Below, piece by piece: positions 37,511 through 44,652 of a stretch of DNA of 64,000 bases. The stretch spans positions 4,036,501 through 4,100,500 of the forward strand of contig NZ_CP029488.1 in the NCBI RefSeq assembly GCF_003177035.1, written 5' to 3'. Position 1 is the stretch's first letter, and the number at the start of each line of letters is the position of its first letter. The translations under genes were made by a program, and so were the position numbers. Under the pieces are notes generated by a model that saw nothing but the letters and a program-made list of their open reading frames with translations, searched no databases and was not told the origin of the DNA. The DNA is from Salinisphaera sp. LB1. GTDB taxonomy: Bacteria; Pseudomonadota; Gammaproteobacteria; Nevskiales; Salinisphaeraceae.

Positions 37511-37745
37511 GGGCCGGGACGCCGGGATGGGTTCAGGCGGTGGGAGCGGCTGTACCTCCAGATCCAGCGGGCTCGGGGTCGCACACACGCGGGAGGTCAC
37601 CACGCGCAGGTGGCGCGCGGTGGTAGCGAGGCTCCGGTGCCCCAACAGGAACTGGATGGTGCGCAGGTCGGCCCCGTGTTCCAGCAAGTGCGTCGCGAAG
37701 GCGTCCCGGCTATGTAGCCGGCATACGAGTGCATCCAGATCGTAG
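37505..37745 (-). pseudogene. C-terminal fragment of a tyrosine recombinase (IS91-associated type)
   Basis: The minus strand encodes [20 protein letters not shown], then [16 protein letters not shown] and TPSPLDL. This is the C-terminal catalytic end of tyrosine recombinases (HxxxTHLLE, LLGH, with the usual active-site Tyr of ARYL replaced by His in ARHL). The N-terminal two thirds are missing. Loss of the Tyr and of the upstream Arg region means it cannot be active. The arrangement with the next remnant points to an ancestral IS91-like unit. Confidence 0.75.
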
Positions 37746-37777
37746 TTTCCGAGTGCCAGGGTCCAGTTAGCCGAGAC

Positions 37778-38043
37778 CTACGCCCGGAAACGCGCCGGGT
37801 ATGCCGCGACCATTGCTTCGTGTGGGTGGCCAACTTGGCCACCCACCACCGCAGTCACTTCACTGCGAATCCGTGCCATCAGCAACCGAGCCGCCACGTA
37901 GGTGTAGTTCGGCTCGGTCTCTATCTGCTGGCGGGCGCACAGCAACAACGCTTCATCCAGTTCCGCCTGGGTCAGGCCGTCATAGATATTCGCTGGCACG
38001 GCGTCGGTGATGGTTTGAGCCGATACGCCATCGATCCCCTGGC
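37778..38043 (-). pseudogene. Fragment of a class I ribonucleotide reductase alpha subunit (nrdA)
   Basis: Minus-strand translation gives [20 protein letters not shown], then AELDEALLLCARQQIETEPN and YTYVAARLLMARIRSEV. This is the segment that follows the ATP-cone in NrdA proteins (typically ...NLYDG...EALILAAR...IE.DPDYSYVAARLL). Nothing else of the 700-plus-residue enzyme is present: the 5' side ends at an IS21 fragment near 38044 and the 3' side drifts into an unrelated tail that stops at 37778. It is a captured or leftover fragment, not a gene. Confidence 0.75.
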
Positions 38044-38285
38044 CGTCGCTTCTGTGATCTCTACCGGGCCTGGGCCGGCCGCCTCGACACCGTCATGCGC
38101 CAGACCCATCGCGCCGGCGAGAAGCTGTTCGTGGATTACGCCGGCCAGACGGCCTCGGTGGTCGATCACCGCACCGGGGAACTGCGGAGCGCCCAGATTT
38201 TTGTGGCCGTGCTTGGGGCCTCGAACTATACCTATGCCGAGGCCACCTGGAGCCAGAGCTTGCCGGACTGGCTCCCGGATTGCTC
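38044..38285 (+). pseudogene. Central fragment of an IS21 IstA transposase
   Basis: The plus strand reads [20 protein letters not shown], then [19 protein letters not shown], then [20 protein letters not shown] and SQSLPDW, a textbook stretch of IstA around its first catalytic Asp (FVDYAG). It is cut on the left by the nrdA fragment and on the right it changes frame into ParM-like sequence. No IstB is nearby. The tRNA-proximal IstA remnant at 34.5 kb covers the other end of the same kind of protein on the opposite strand. Confidence 0.8.
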
Positions 38286-38745
38286 GTCTCTCACTACCAG
38301 GCAAAGGATCGCCGCAGCGCGCTCAAGAAGTTACTGCGGGGCGTCCATCGCATCAGACGGGCGTCGCGAGGTTGAAGTTGGCCGCGTAATCGTGACCGCC
38401 CAGCCGCTCGGTGCATTTGAGGAAGCGCTGGCTTCAGCGGCTCACCCCGACATCATCCTTAACGGACGCGTAGCGGTTCTGGACGCGGGATTCTACTCAC
38501 TCGACTGGATCCTTATCGATGCCGGCGCCGTGAAGCGCCAGACAGCCGGCACCAGCCTGAATGCGATGAGTCGGCTGATCGAAGCCATGGACACCTTAGT
38601 TAAAGAGGAGCACGGCGACAGCCCGAGGACCAAAGCGATCGAGGGCGCGCTACGCAACAACCGCACTTCGCTACTGCTTTACGGCCAACGTATTGATCTC
38701 AACCCGTATGCCGAGCCGGCCCGCCGCCGGGTCTCAGGCACAGGC
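38274..38745 (+). pseudogene. ParM/StbA-like plasmid segregation actin, truncated and frameshifted
   Basis: Two frames together give [20 protein letters not shown], then [20 protein letters not shown], then [19 protein letters not shown] and [16 protein letters not shown]. These match the actin-like ParM/StbA and PRTRC protein D family, in which LD-x-G-F/Y-x-T/S-x-D-W is the second phosphate-binding motif. The N-terminal nucleotide-binding part is missing (replaced by IS21 sequence) and one frameshift lies near 38365. The family segregates low-copy plasmids, so this is evidence of former plasmid sequence in the island. Confidence 0.7.
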
Positions 38746-38913
38746 ACCGCCATTGCCGAGATGCGGCGCGGCTACCGCGACCGGTGCCTGCAAGCTCTAT
38801 CTGCGCCGGGCGTTGTCCGACCCCGCAGACCTCAAGTGGCGGCGTGAGGCGCTGCGAGCCGCCGGCCTGCTCAGAAGTGGTCCCCGGACTACGGCCGTCG
38901 TGCCGATCGGGTA

Positions 38914-39014
38914 GTGGCCAATAGCGACCGCTCCGCGGAGGAGATTGCCTGTCTTGTGGATCGGTTCTGTTATATCACCCACCTCTCGGCAATGGCCTAC
39001 TATGGTCTGACAAT
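38914..39014 (+). pseudogene. Small ORF start truncated by the IS3 element (possible AbiEi-like antitoxin)
   Basis: A GTG at 38914 overlaps the stop of an upstream frame (TAGTG), as in coupled genes, and starts VANSDRSAEEIACLVDRF followed by CYITHLSAMAYYGLT. The latter resembles the YISxxSALxYxGL element of AbiEi-family type IV antitoxins. The reading is interrupted after about 33 residues by the left end of the IS3 element. The upstream frame ([20 protein letters not shown], to 38913) is unrecognised. Similarity is short, so the family call is tentative. Confidence 0.3.
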
Positions 39015-39064
39015 TGAACCGCCCCGGGAATACTGGAGACTCCGACTCTTGAGAGAATTGGAGT

Positions 39065-39385
39065 ATGAAACAGCGGAAACCTTATTCCCCGGAAGTCTGT
39101 GAACGAGCGGTTCGCATGGTCTTTGAGCATCAGGCGGACTACAGCTCGCAGTGGGCGGCGATCGGTTCGATCGCCGGCAAGATCGGCTGTACGCCCGAGA
39201 CGCTGCGCAGTTGGGTTCGCCAGGCCGAACGAGACCGCGGGATGCGCGATGGCCAGAGCACGGAAGAGCGCGAGCGCATCAAGGCGCTTGAGCGTGAGAA
39301 CCGTGAGTTGAAACGGGCCAATGAGATCCTGCGCAAGGCTTCGGCCTATTTTGCCCAGGCGGAGCTCGACCGCCGACACAAGTGA
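39065..39385 (+). CDS. IS3-family transposase OrfA
   Basis: A 106-residue DNA-binding OrfA. It has the HTH_8-type helix-turn-helix ([40 protein letters not shown]) followed by a leucine-zipper-like coiled coil ([20 protein letters not shown]). OrfA alone regulates transposition; fused to OrfB by ribosomal frameshifting it forms the active transposase. The stop TGA at 39383-39385 overlaps the start of orfB. No obvious A6G-type slippery site is seen at the junction, so coupling by reinitiation is also possible. Confidence 0.93.
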   Translation: MKQRKPYSPEVCERAVRMVFEHQADYSSQWAAIGSIAGKIGCTPETLRSWVRQAERDRGMRDGQSTEERERIKALERENRELKRANEILRKASAYFAQAELDRRHK

Positions 39386-40287
39386 TGGTGACGTTCATCG
39401 ACGATTATCGCGGGGTCTACGGTGTCGGGCCGATCTGCCGTGTGCTGCCGATCGCACCGTCGACCTACTATGCCGCCAAGGCCCGGCAAACCGACTCGGC
39501 TCGCCGTTCGAAGCGGGACCGACGTGAGAGGGTCTTGAGCGACGCCATCCAGCAGGTCTGGGAGGCCAATCGTTGCGTCTATGGCGCCCGCAAAGTCTGG
39601 CTGCAGTTGCAGCGTGAGGGTTGGTCGGTGGCTCGGTGCACGGTCGAGCGTCTGATGCGTCAGATGGGCTTGCAAGGCGCTGTGCGCGGGCGCACGCCGA
39701 AAACGACCACTTCCGACCCCAACCAGCCGAGCCCGGCCGATCACGTCCAGCGTGACTTCGCAGCTGCCCGACCCGATCGGCTTTGGGTCGCCGATTTCAC
39801 CTATTGCCCGACCCGGCACGGCTTTGTTTATGCAGCGTTTGTTATCGATGCGTTCGCGCGTCGCATTGTCGGCTGGCGCGTTTCGAGCGCCCCCAACACG
39901 GGCCTCGTGCTCGACGCGCTCGAGCAGGCCATCCATGACCGGCAACCCGGCCAGCGCCTGATTCAGCATACCGACCGCGGGGTGCAATACTTGTCAATTC
40001 GCTATAGCGAACGCTTGGCGGATGTCGGTATCACCCCGTCGGCCGGCCGCGTCGGCAGTTCATACGATAACGCGCTGGCCGAGACCGTGATCGGCCTGTT
40101 CAAGACGGAAGTCATCCGTCAGCACGACGGGCCGTGGCCTCACCTTGCCGCCGTCGAGTTCGCGGTGCTGGACTGGGTCGACGGGTTCAATCATCAGCGG
40201 CTGTTCGAGCCGATCGGTGATATGCCGCCGGCCGAGGCTGAAGCCAACTTCTATGACCCAATCGCCGAGTCTGCCAAAGTGGCATGA
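39382..40287 (+). CDS. IS3-family transposase OrfB (DDE integrase)
   Basis: A 301-residue OrfB with the HTH_21 region ([20 protein letters not shown]) and the rve integrase core. The catalytic triad is in [20 protein letters not shown] (Asp), [12 protein letters not shown] (Asp) and [19 protein letters not shown] (Glu). The frame is intact to the C-terminal [21 protein letters not shown] at 39382 or an ATG at 39385 can serve as start; in IS3 elements most protein is made as an OrfAB fusion. Both ends of the element are present, so it may be active. Confidence 0.93.
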   Translation: MMVTFIDDYRGVYGVGPICRVLPIAPSTYYAAKARQTDSARRSKRDRRERVLSDAIQQVWEANRCVYGARKVWLQLQREGWSVARCTVERLMRQMGLQGAVRGRTPKTTTSDPNQPSPADHVQRDFAAARPDRLWVADFTYCPTRHGFVYAAFVIDAFARRIVGWRVSSAPNTGLVLDALEQAIHDRQPGQRLIQHTDRGVQYLSIRYSERLADVGITPSAGRVGSSYDNALAETVIGLFKTEVIRQHDGPWPHLAAVEFAVLDWVDGFNHQRLFEPIGDMPPAEAEANFYDPIAESAKVA

Positions 40288-40404
40288 CTCAAACCCACGA
40301 GTCTCCGGTAAACCCGGGGCGGTTCAGCCCGGCAAAGTCTGGGTCCCATCGGTTTCTCCGGACTGTAGACACAGACCTTGTCGTCGATCTTCAGGACAAA
40401 CGGC

Positions 40405-40767
40405 TCAGCGCCCGCCGCCTTGGATCACGTTAAGGGGACCTTCTGGTCTGTCAAGCCGTAGGTGGCGCGCGCGGGTGCCTTTGGCCAACATCACCACTGT
40501 GTCATCGTTATAGAAGACGCCCGCCTCGGGCACACTGCCCTCATAAACCGCCCGGTCGACTAGAGGTCGACACGCGGTCGACAGAGTAACAGGGGGCCTA
40601 TCTGGCTCCGGTTCTCGGTCGACTACGGGTCGACTGGAGGTCGACAGAGCGACCCGGGCCCAGCCGGGCTCCGGTTCTCGGTCGACTAGCGGTCGACAAG
40701 GCAAGCCCTCGAGCCGGCTGCTTGACTGCCGGCCACGAACGCTCGAATGTCTGGAGTCGCTGGGCAT
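40405..40767 (-). CDS. Hypothetical ORF overlapping the GGTCGAC repeats (doubtful)
   Basis: A 120-residue open frame on the minus strand. Its C-terminal part (VYEGSVPEAGVFYNDDTVVM, then LAKGTRARHLRLDRPEGPLN) looks protein-like but I do not recognise it. Its N-terminal half is built from 21-residue repeats containing VDREPEP because it reads through the 63-bp DNA repeat. The repeat is conserved in the DNA heptamers rather than in the linkers, so this half may not be true coding sequence. No ribosome site is evident. Confidence 0.25.
   Translation of the reverse strand: MPSDSRHSSVRGRQSSSRLEGLPCRPLVDREPEPGWARVALSTSSRPVVDREPEPDRPPVTLSTACRPLVDRAVYEGSVPEAGVFYNDDTVVMLAKGTRARHLRLDRPEGPLNVIQGGGR
40554..40697. 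repeat. Phased GGTCGAC array: eight heptamers, 11-bp pitch, 63-bp period
   Basis: Copies of GGTCGAC begin at 40554, 40565, 40576, 40617, 40628, 40639, 40680 and 40691. They form two triplets and one pair; within each group the pitch is 11 bp, about one helical turn, and groups repeat every 63 bp. The 4-bp linkers differ between copies while the heptamers are identical. This is the layout of a cooperative protein-binding site such as an iteron or centromere. Confidence 0.85.
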
Positions 40768-41859
40768 GGAGTTTCAACAACATCCTCCGATGATCCCAAA
40801 CTCCAGGCCGCCTTCAGGCCCATCTCATCCCGGAATGTCGCGCTTCGCTCAGGCTCATGTGTCATTGGATAAGGCTCTGCCTTGCGCTGGCGGTGATCGT
40901 ATCGTATAATCTTTCCAGTTTACGCTCCCGACAGCGAAAATGTCGGCACGGCGGCGGAGCCTCCGGGTTCGCGTACGCAGAAACCACTCGCCTAAATGGG
41001 CGAAAAGCCAGCGCTCGCCAGAGCGAAAACAAGCTCCGGGGCTGACCTCGGCGCGCCAACGGCGCGGACCTGCTGAATTGCGGGTCACAATCCCCAGGTG
41101 AGTTGCGTCTAGCACCAATCCCCGGCGATACCCTCCCCCGCATCGCGGTCGCGATGCCGATCCAAACCCTCGCCGCACATCCGCGGCAAAACACCGAGAC
41201 ACAAGTCGCCTAGGCGGCGACTAAAACTCATAGCCTATGCATGCGCCCCCCCCAAACGGGGCCAAATCGACCCCTGCTCCGCCGGGGTACCGTCGTTCAT
41301 CTTTGTGCTACGAAGCAAAGAAACGGGCGGCAGCCCGTGCGAATAATCCTCTGTTTATCAGGGGTTATTCGCCACGCACGATAGCACTCTGCATCAAAAC
41401 TCGCATCAAAACTCGTTACCGGCCGCCTCCGCGGCCCTCCGGGCGGCACCCGGACGCGGATCGAGATAATTTGTTCAGACCCGGCTCGGCAACAGGCTGA
41501 GTCGCCGCCATGCCGCGCCCGCCAGGCGCGACCCTGCGACACCCGCCCGCTGGCTCCCGCCAGCAACGAGCGCAGCGGCATCACGACCACTAAACCCGCG
41601 GGCCCAGAAGGCCCACTCCAATACCCCACTCATGGCTTGCAGAAGGCTGGAATTTCTGTTGTTTCACCAACCACGAAGTGGCGGGTAGTGGGCGATCACA
41701 CAGGGGGCGGCAATCCGCGCGCAACATGCCTATGCGCGCGACCACTGCCCGTCGCAACGCGTGGCCCCCGAACTGTGATCAGCATAAATCAACGTTAACA
41801 CGGCGCGTGGCCGTTAGGCCGCGCCAGCCCAAAAATTCTACTTAATCTCGCTAATCCTC

Positions 41860-41888
41860 GGCCGCCTGGAAAATGGCGGCCATTTTTT
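41860..41888 (+). terminator. Terminator-like hairpin just upstream of the integrase
   Basis: 7-bp stem GGCCGCC (41860-41866) with GGCGGCC (41875-41881) followed by A and six T (41883-41888). It ends 30 bp before the integrase ATG, so it either isolates the integrase from upstream transcription or attenuates its expression. The right arm and T run, TGGCGGCCATTTTTTG, recur exactly at 41999-42014 inside the gene. Confidence 0.7.
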
Positions 41889-41918
41889 GCAATTTTTTAT
41901 CACTTCGGAGTCAACAAC

Positions 41919-42842
41919 ATGAAAAAAGGACGACGTAATTTTGGATATGGTCGCAGAATCGACTACGCCGGCCGGCAGGTCCTTCGAGAATATCTCGGTG
42001 GCGGCCATTTTTTGACCCAGACCACCCTGAGCGGACGCTGGGGACAGTTTGCACGCTGGCTACGCGCCGAGTGCGGCATCAACGATATGCGCAACATAAC
42101 GCCCGCGTGTGTACATGCCTACGCCGATGAGCGACTTCAGGATGGATTGGCGCAGAGCACCGTCGGCAACGATGTTTCGGCGGCCAACGTGGTGCTCAAC
42201 CATGCCACGCGCGGACACTGGCCGACGCTCAGCCCTAGCGCGATCGCCGGACCCCGCGATACGGTCCGGCGCGAAGCGCCGGCGAGCCTGGCGGCGGACG
42301 CCGACCGAGCCGCACGCGCGGCACTCGTCGCCGAACCTAGGGCCGCCGTGCTCTACAGCCTCTGCCGTGGCAGCGGCATGCGCTCACGCGAGGCGAGCTT
42401 AGCCGATCTGGATCGGCTCGCCCGGGAGGCGGATCTGTGGGGCGCGGTCAACATCCAGGAGGGCGCAAAAGGCGGCAGGACGGCACCCCGATGGGTGCCG
42501 CTCACCGAACACGGCCACGCGGCCCTGGCTGCAGCTTTGGCGGCGCGGCCCGCGGGATCATATAATTTGTTGCACCCGGATGAAACCTACAGGCAGTGGT
42601 GCAACCAAGAGTTGCGGCGCGGGCGGCACGCCCTGCACGCAGTCGGAATTCGCGGTTACCATGACGCCCGGGCAGCCTATGCGTGCGCGCGCTACGCCCA
42701 ACTCGTCGGCCACCCCGCACCGGCGGTTATCGGCGAGCGGCGGGCCGGCAAAGCGGCCGACCGCGCAGCGCGTTGGGTGATCGCCTCCGAGCTTGGCCAT
42801 GGTCGGACCGACGTGACGCTCAGCTATGTGGGGAGGGCCTGA
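41919..42842 (+). CDS. Tyrosine-type site-specific integrase
   Basis: A 307-residue tyrosine recombinase of the integrase domain group often carried by plasmids and integrative elements (N-terminus KKGRRNFGYGRRIDYAGRQV). Catalytic residues can be placed: Arg in GSGMRSREASL, Lys region in EGAKGGRTAPRWVPL, His-x-x-Arg in GYHDARAAYACARY, and the final His and Tyr in ELGHGRTDVTLSYVG. The protein appears complete. A TGATG overlap couples it to the next small gene. It lies 7.7 kb from tRNA-Val, so if that tRNA was its target, later insertions have moved them apart. Confidence 0.9.
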   Translation: MKKGRRNFGYGRRIDYAGRQVLREYLGGGHFLTQTTLSGRWGQFARWLRAECGINDMRNITPACVHAYADERLQDGLAQSTVGNDVSAANVVLNHATRGHWPTLSPSAIAGPRDTVRREAPASLAADADRAARAALVAEPRAAVLYSLCRGSGMRSREASLADLDRLAREADLWGAVNIQEGAKGGRTAPRWVPLTEHGHAALAAALAARPAGSYNLLHPDETYRQWCNQELRRGRHALHAVGIRGYHDARAAYACARYAQLVGHPAPAVIGERRAGKAADRAARWVIASELGHGRTDVTLSYVGRA

Positions 42843-43237
42843 TGAGTCCGGTGGAGCGCCTGATACGGACCGGATACAAGGGAAAAAGAGGCTCCCGGCG
42901 AGGCAAAAAAGGGCAGCGTCTTCCCATCACGGCGCATATCCGGCGCGGTGAGGAACTGGTCACTCTGATCGCCGCGCGCTGGGAAGTGGAGGAACCCGCA
43001 CAGTGGCGACTCAAGCATGTCCAATGGGTTCTGAAGCACGGTCTAGCGGATCGCGCGCCGGCAACCCGCTATCGCTACTGGTGTACGGCCCGACTCATTA
43101 TGGCCACTCTCGGCCGGTTTGAGGATTGGAAACCCCGTCTCGGGGGCCCGTGGCAAACCCCCAAGGGTCAAGTTCCCGATCCGGGCCGGCATCCGGGCGG
43201 GCGCCCGCCCAACCTGCCACGATACCGCCGCCGTTAG
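42842..43237 (+). CDS. Unknown 131-aa protein translationally coupled to the integrase
   Basis: The ATG at 42842 overlaps the integrase stop (TGATG). The protein is very basic at both ends (TGYKGKRGSRRGKKGQRLP at the N-terminus, RHPGGRPPNLPRYRRR at the C-terminus) with a helical middle, RRGEELVTLIAARWEVEEPA, then WRLKHVQWVLKHGLADRAPA and ATRYRYWCTARLIMATLGRF. The middle resembles the helical core-binding domain that precedes the catalytic domain in tyrosine recombinases, but no catalytic motif follows. It could be a DNA-binding accessory or directionality factor. I do not recognise a named family. Confidence 0.75.
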   Translation: MSPVERLIRTGYKGKRGSRRGKKGQRLPITAHIRRGEELVTLIAARWEVEEPAQWRLKHVQWVLKHGLADRAPATRYRYWCTARLIMATLGRFEDWKPRLGGPWQTPKGQVPDPGRHPGGRPPNLPRYRRR

Positions 43238-43383
43238 GCTGATTTGCACGCCGATTTCTCAGCTGGAAGATCCCGGCCAACGTGCGCGAGGGGAATCGGC
43301 CGTGCTCCTCTCGGGCGATCCCCGCGCCCCCGCGACCAAATAGTTTGCCGGCAGCGGATTCACTGCGGCTGATGGCAGCCAGC

Positions 43384-43527
43384 TTAACGCTGTTGTATAC
43401 GACTACTGATCGACTCGCGACGGCAAAATGGGGTCACACTGATCCCGCTGGCCTCAAAGCGTTGTAATAGCGCCGGCCGCCGAGCCGCCGTCAGGTAACG
43501 GTGCTGTCCGTGCCTCGTCTCGGTCAT
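43384..43527 (-). pseudogene. N-terminal remnant of an IS66-type TnpA (OrfA)
   Basis: A minus-strand ATG at 43527 with an excellent GGAGG site 5 nt upstream starts MTETRHGQHRY and continues LLQRFEASGISVTPFCRRES before a stop after 47 residues. IS66-family accessory TnpA proteins begin in the same way (RFEASGxSVxAFCRRExIS, then a FYxWR motif), but here the sequence diverges after SIS. The remaining gap on either side (43238-43383 and 43528-43690) shows nothing I can call. Confidence 0.6.
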
Positions 43528-43697
43528 GGCAACCTCCGGTGCGATTGAGTGTCCGAAGTATTGTCGGCAATCGCCGACTCACCCGATACAACACCGCCGA
43601 ATTACCGCTTACAACCGAGTGGTCGCTTTTAAGGACGTCTCCGTCAGCAGTAATCCTGCTAAGAACCAATTATTATTTCTGAAGACGCGCCATTGAT

Positions 43698-43711
43698 TTG
43701 ATCCGGATCAA
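43698..43711. promoter_or_regulatory. FNR/ANR box upstream of the Rieske ferredoxin
   Basis: TTGATCCGGATCAA is a perfect match to the FNR/ANR consensus TTGAT-N4-ATCAA and fully palindromic. Its centre is about 71 bp upstream of the ferredoxin ATG, compatible with activation from near -41.5. Confidence 0.75.
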
Positions 43712-43775
43712 GGCCGAACCGATACATAGAATGGTGCAATACACGAATAAATCAAGCACCGATTACAGGAAAGAC

Positions 43776-44096
43776 ATGGATAACGGCTGGATAGATGCAG
43801 CGCGGGTGGGCGATATTCCGAACAACGAGTGCACGGTCTTCGATCTGGATGATGAGGACATCGCGATCTATAACCTCGACGGCGAATATTTTGCGATCGA
43901 GGATCGTTGCACCCACGACGGCGGCGACTTAGCCGGCGGCTGGGTGGAGAGTGGTTGCGCGGTCTGCCCACGTCACGGCGCCCGTTTCGATATCCGGACC
44001 GGCAAGGTGATGGCACCGCCGGCTTACGAAGACATCCATGCCTTTCCGGTACGGGTACAGCAGGGCGTGATCCAGATACGAGACGATCGTGAGTAA
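43776..44096 (+). CDS. Rieske-type [2Fe-2S] ferredoxin (dioxygenase ferredoxin/NirD-like)
   Basis: A 106-residue single-domain Rieske protein, an electron carrier of the kind that serves ring-hydroxylating dioxygenases or resembles small NirD subunits. The cluster ligands are in RCTHDGGDLAGG (C-x-H) and CAVCPRHGARFDIRTGK (C-x2-H). The C-terminal part APPAYEDIHAFPVRVQQGVI is typical. I chose ATG 43776 (MDNGWIDAARV), which has AGGAAA upstream; the frame opens at 43698, inside the FNR box. There is no oxygenase or reductase gene nearby, so its partner is elsewhere. The frame is intact despite the degraded surroundings. Confidence 0.88.
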   Translation: MDNGWIDAARVGDIPNNECTVFDLDDEDIAIYNLDGEYFAIEDRCTHDGGDLAGGWVESGCAVCPRHGARFDIRTGKVMAPPAYEDIHAFPVRVQQGVIQIRDDRE

Positions 44097-44652
44097 CGAG
44101 ATCCAAGACAGGCCGCCGGGGTCCCAAATCGTAGCGGTCACTTATTCGTAGCCCGATAACAGCCAAGTTGCGCAGATAGCTGAGTACTTGGGTGAGGAAT
44201 CCTATTATCGGGCCATTTAAACTGCGTCGATCAAACGACGATCGTGCGCCCAGCCTCGTCCGCTTTCTTGCCGGACCATTTTTCTTTTCACCGTCGGACT
44301 TCTTCTTGCGGTCCACGATCTCGCGCAAGGCGAGTACGTCGCGTGCCGAGCCAGTGTGGCCTTTGGAGACTTTCATCTTGCTAATCGTGCGGACTGCAGC
44401 GGAGGGTACTTCCAGGGTCGCCTTGTCAAACTCTGGCATTTTGGGTAGTTGGCCTTGTTCTGCCTGGTAGGCGGCGGGCAGGCCTGCACCTCGATAATTT
44501 GGACCAAATCAACATCGCCGCCATACGGCAGCTTGATTGTCCGCCCTGCCCTATAGCATTTCCTCGCTTCGGCGCGCGGCCTGCCTCCGGGTAGCGCTTT
44601 AACCCATTGATCCGGAAGATCCAAGCGGAGCCTTCTCACCAACAAAGATTAA
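44097..44652. other. Gap after the Rieske gene; lysine-rich unidentified reading on the minus strand
   Basis: No gene is secure. The best candidate is a minus-strand frame beginning near 44439 (MPEFDKATLEVPSAAVRTIS, then KMKVSKGHTGSARDVLALRE and IVDRKKKSDGEKK), which runs to 43708 but overlaps the Rieske gene and loses any protein-like character after about 90 residues. It has no ribosome site, and similar-looking sequence continues upstream of its Met (YQAEQGQLPK), suggesting the middle of a broken gene. I do not recognise it. Confidence 0.35.

Larger units (their letters stand above)
39015..40326 (+). mobile_element. IS3-family insertion sequence
   Basis: Terminal inverted repeats are very clear: TGAACCGCCCCGGGAATACT at the left (from 39015) and TGAACCGCCCCGGGTTTACC reading in from the right end (40326), and the match continues as GGAGACTC. 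The element contains overlapping orfA and orfB. The bases flanking the two ends (AAT before, GCC after) are not duplicates, so one side has been rearranged since insertion. Confidence 0.92.
40327..41859. other. Largely non-coding, hairpin-rich region between IS3 and the integrase
   Basis: Apart from the doubtful ORF and GGTCGAC array entered separately, I find no supportable gene. Short stem-loops are dense: AGTCGCC/GGCGACT at 41204-41222, TCGCC/GGCGA near 40988-41003, and an imperfect GAATAATCCT/AGGGGTTATTC at 41341-41370. GCGAAAA occurs at 40934, 41000 and 41023, each directly after a small hairpin. GCATCAAAACTC is tandemly repeated at 41391-41414. A run of eight C occurs near 41246. It could be an RNA gene, a recombination site or a replication origin remnant. 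Confidence 0.4.

Noticed and set aside
37254-37745. Plus-strand ORF starting MSELLTVGAVTIAAAV
   Set aside because: It is antisense to the IS91 transposase and recombinase remnants, which have recognisable family motifs on the minus strand.
40554-40697. CRISPR array
   Set aside because: The repeated units are 7-bp heptamers with 4-bp linkers in a 63-bp superperiod; there are no 25-40 bp repeats with unique spacers and no cas genes.
40855-41202. 115-codon minus-strand ORF in the hairpin-rich gap
   Set aside because: Arg/Gly-rich, no ribosome site, no domain, and it runs through several stem-loops; more likely non-coding.
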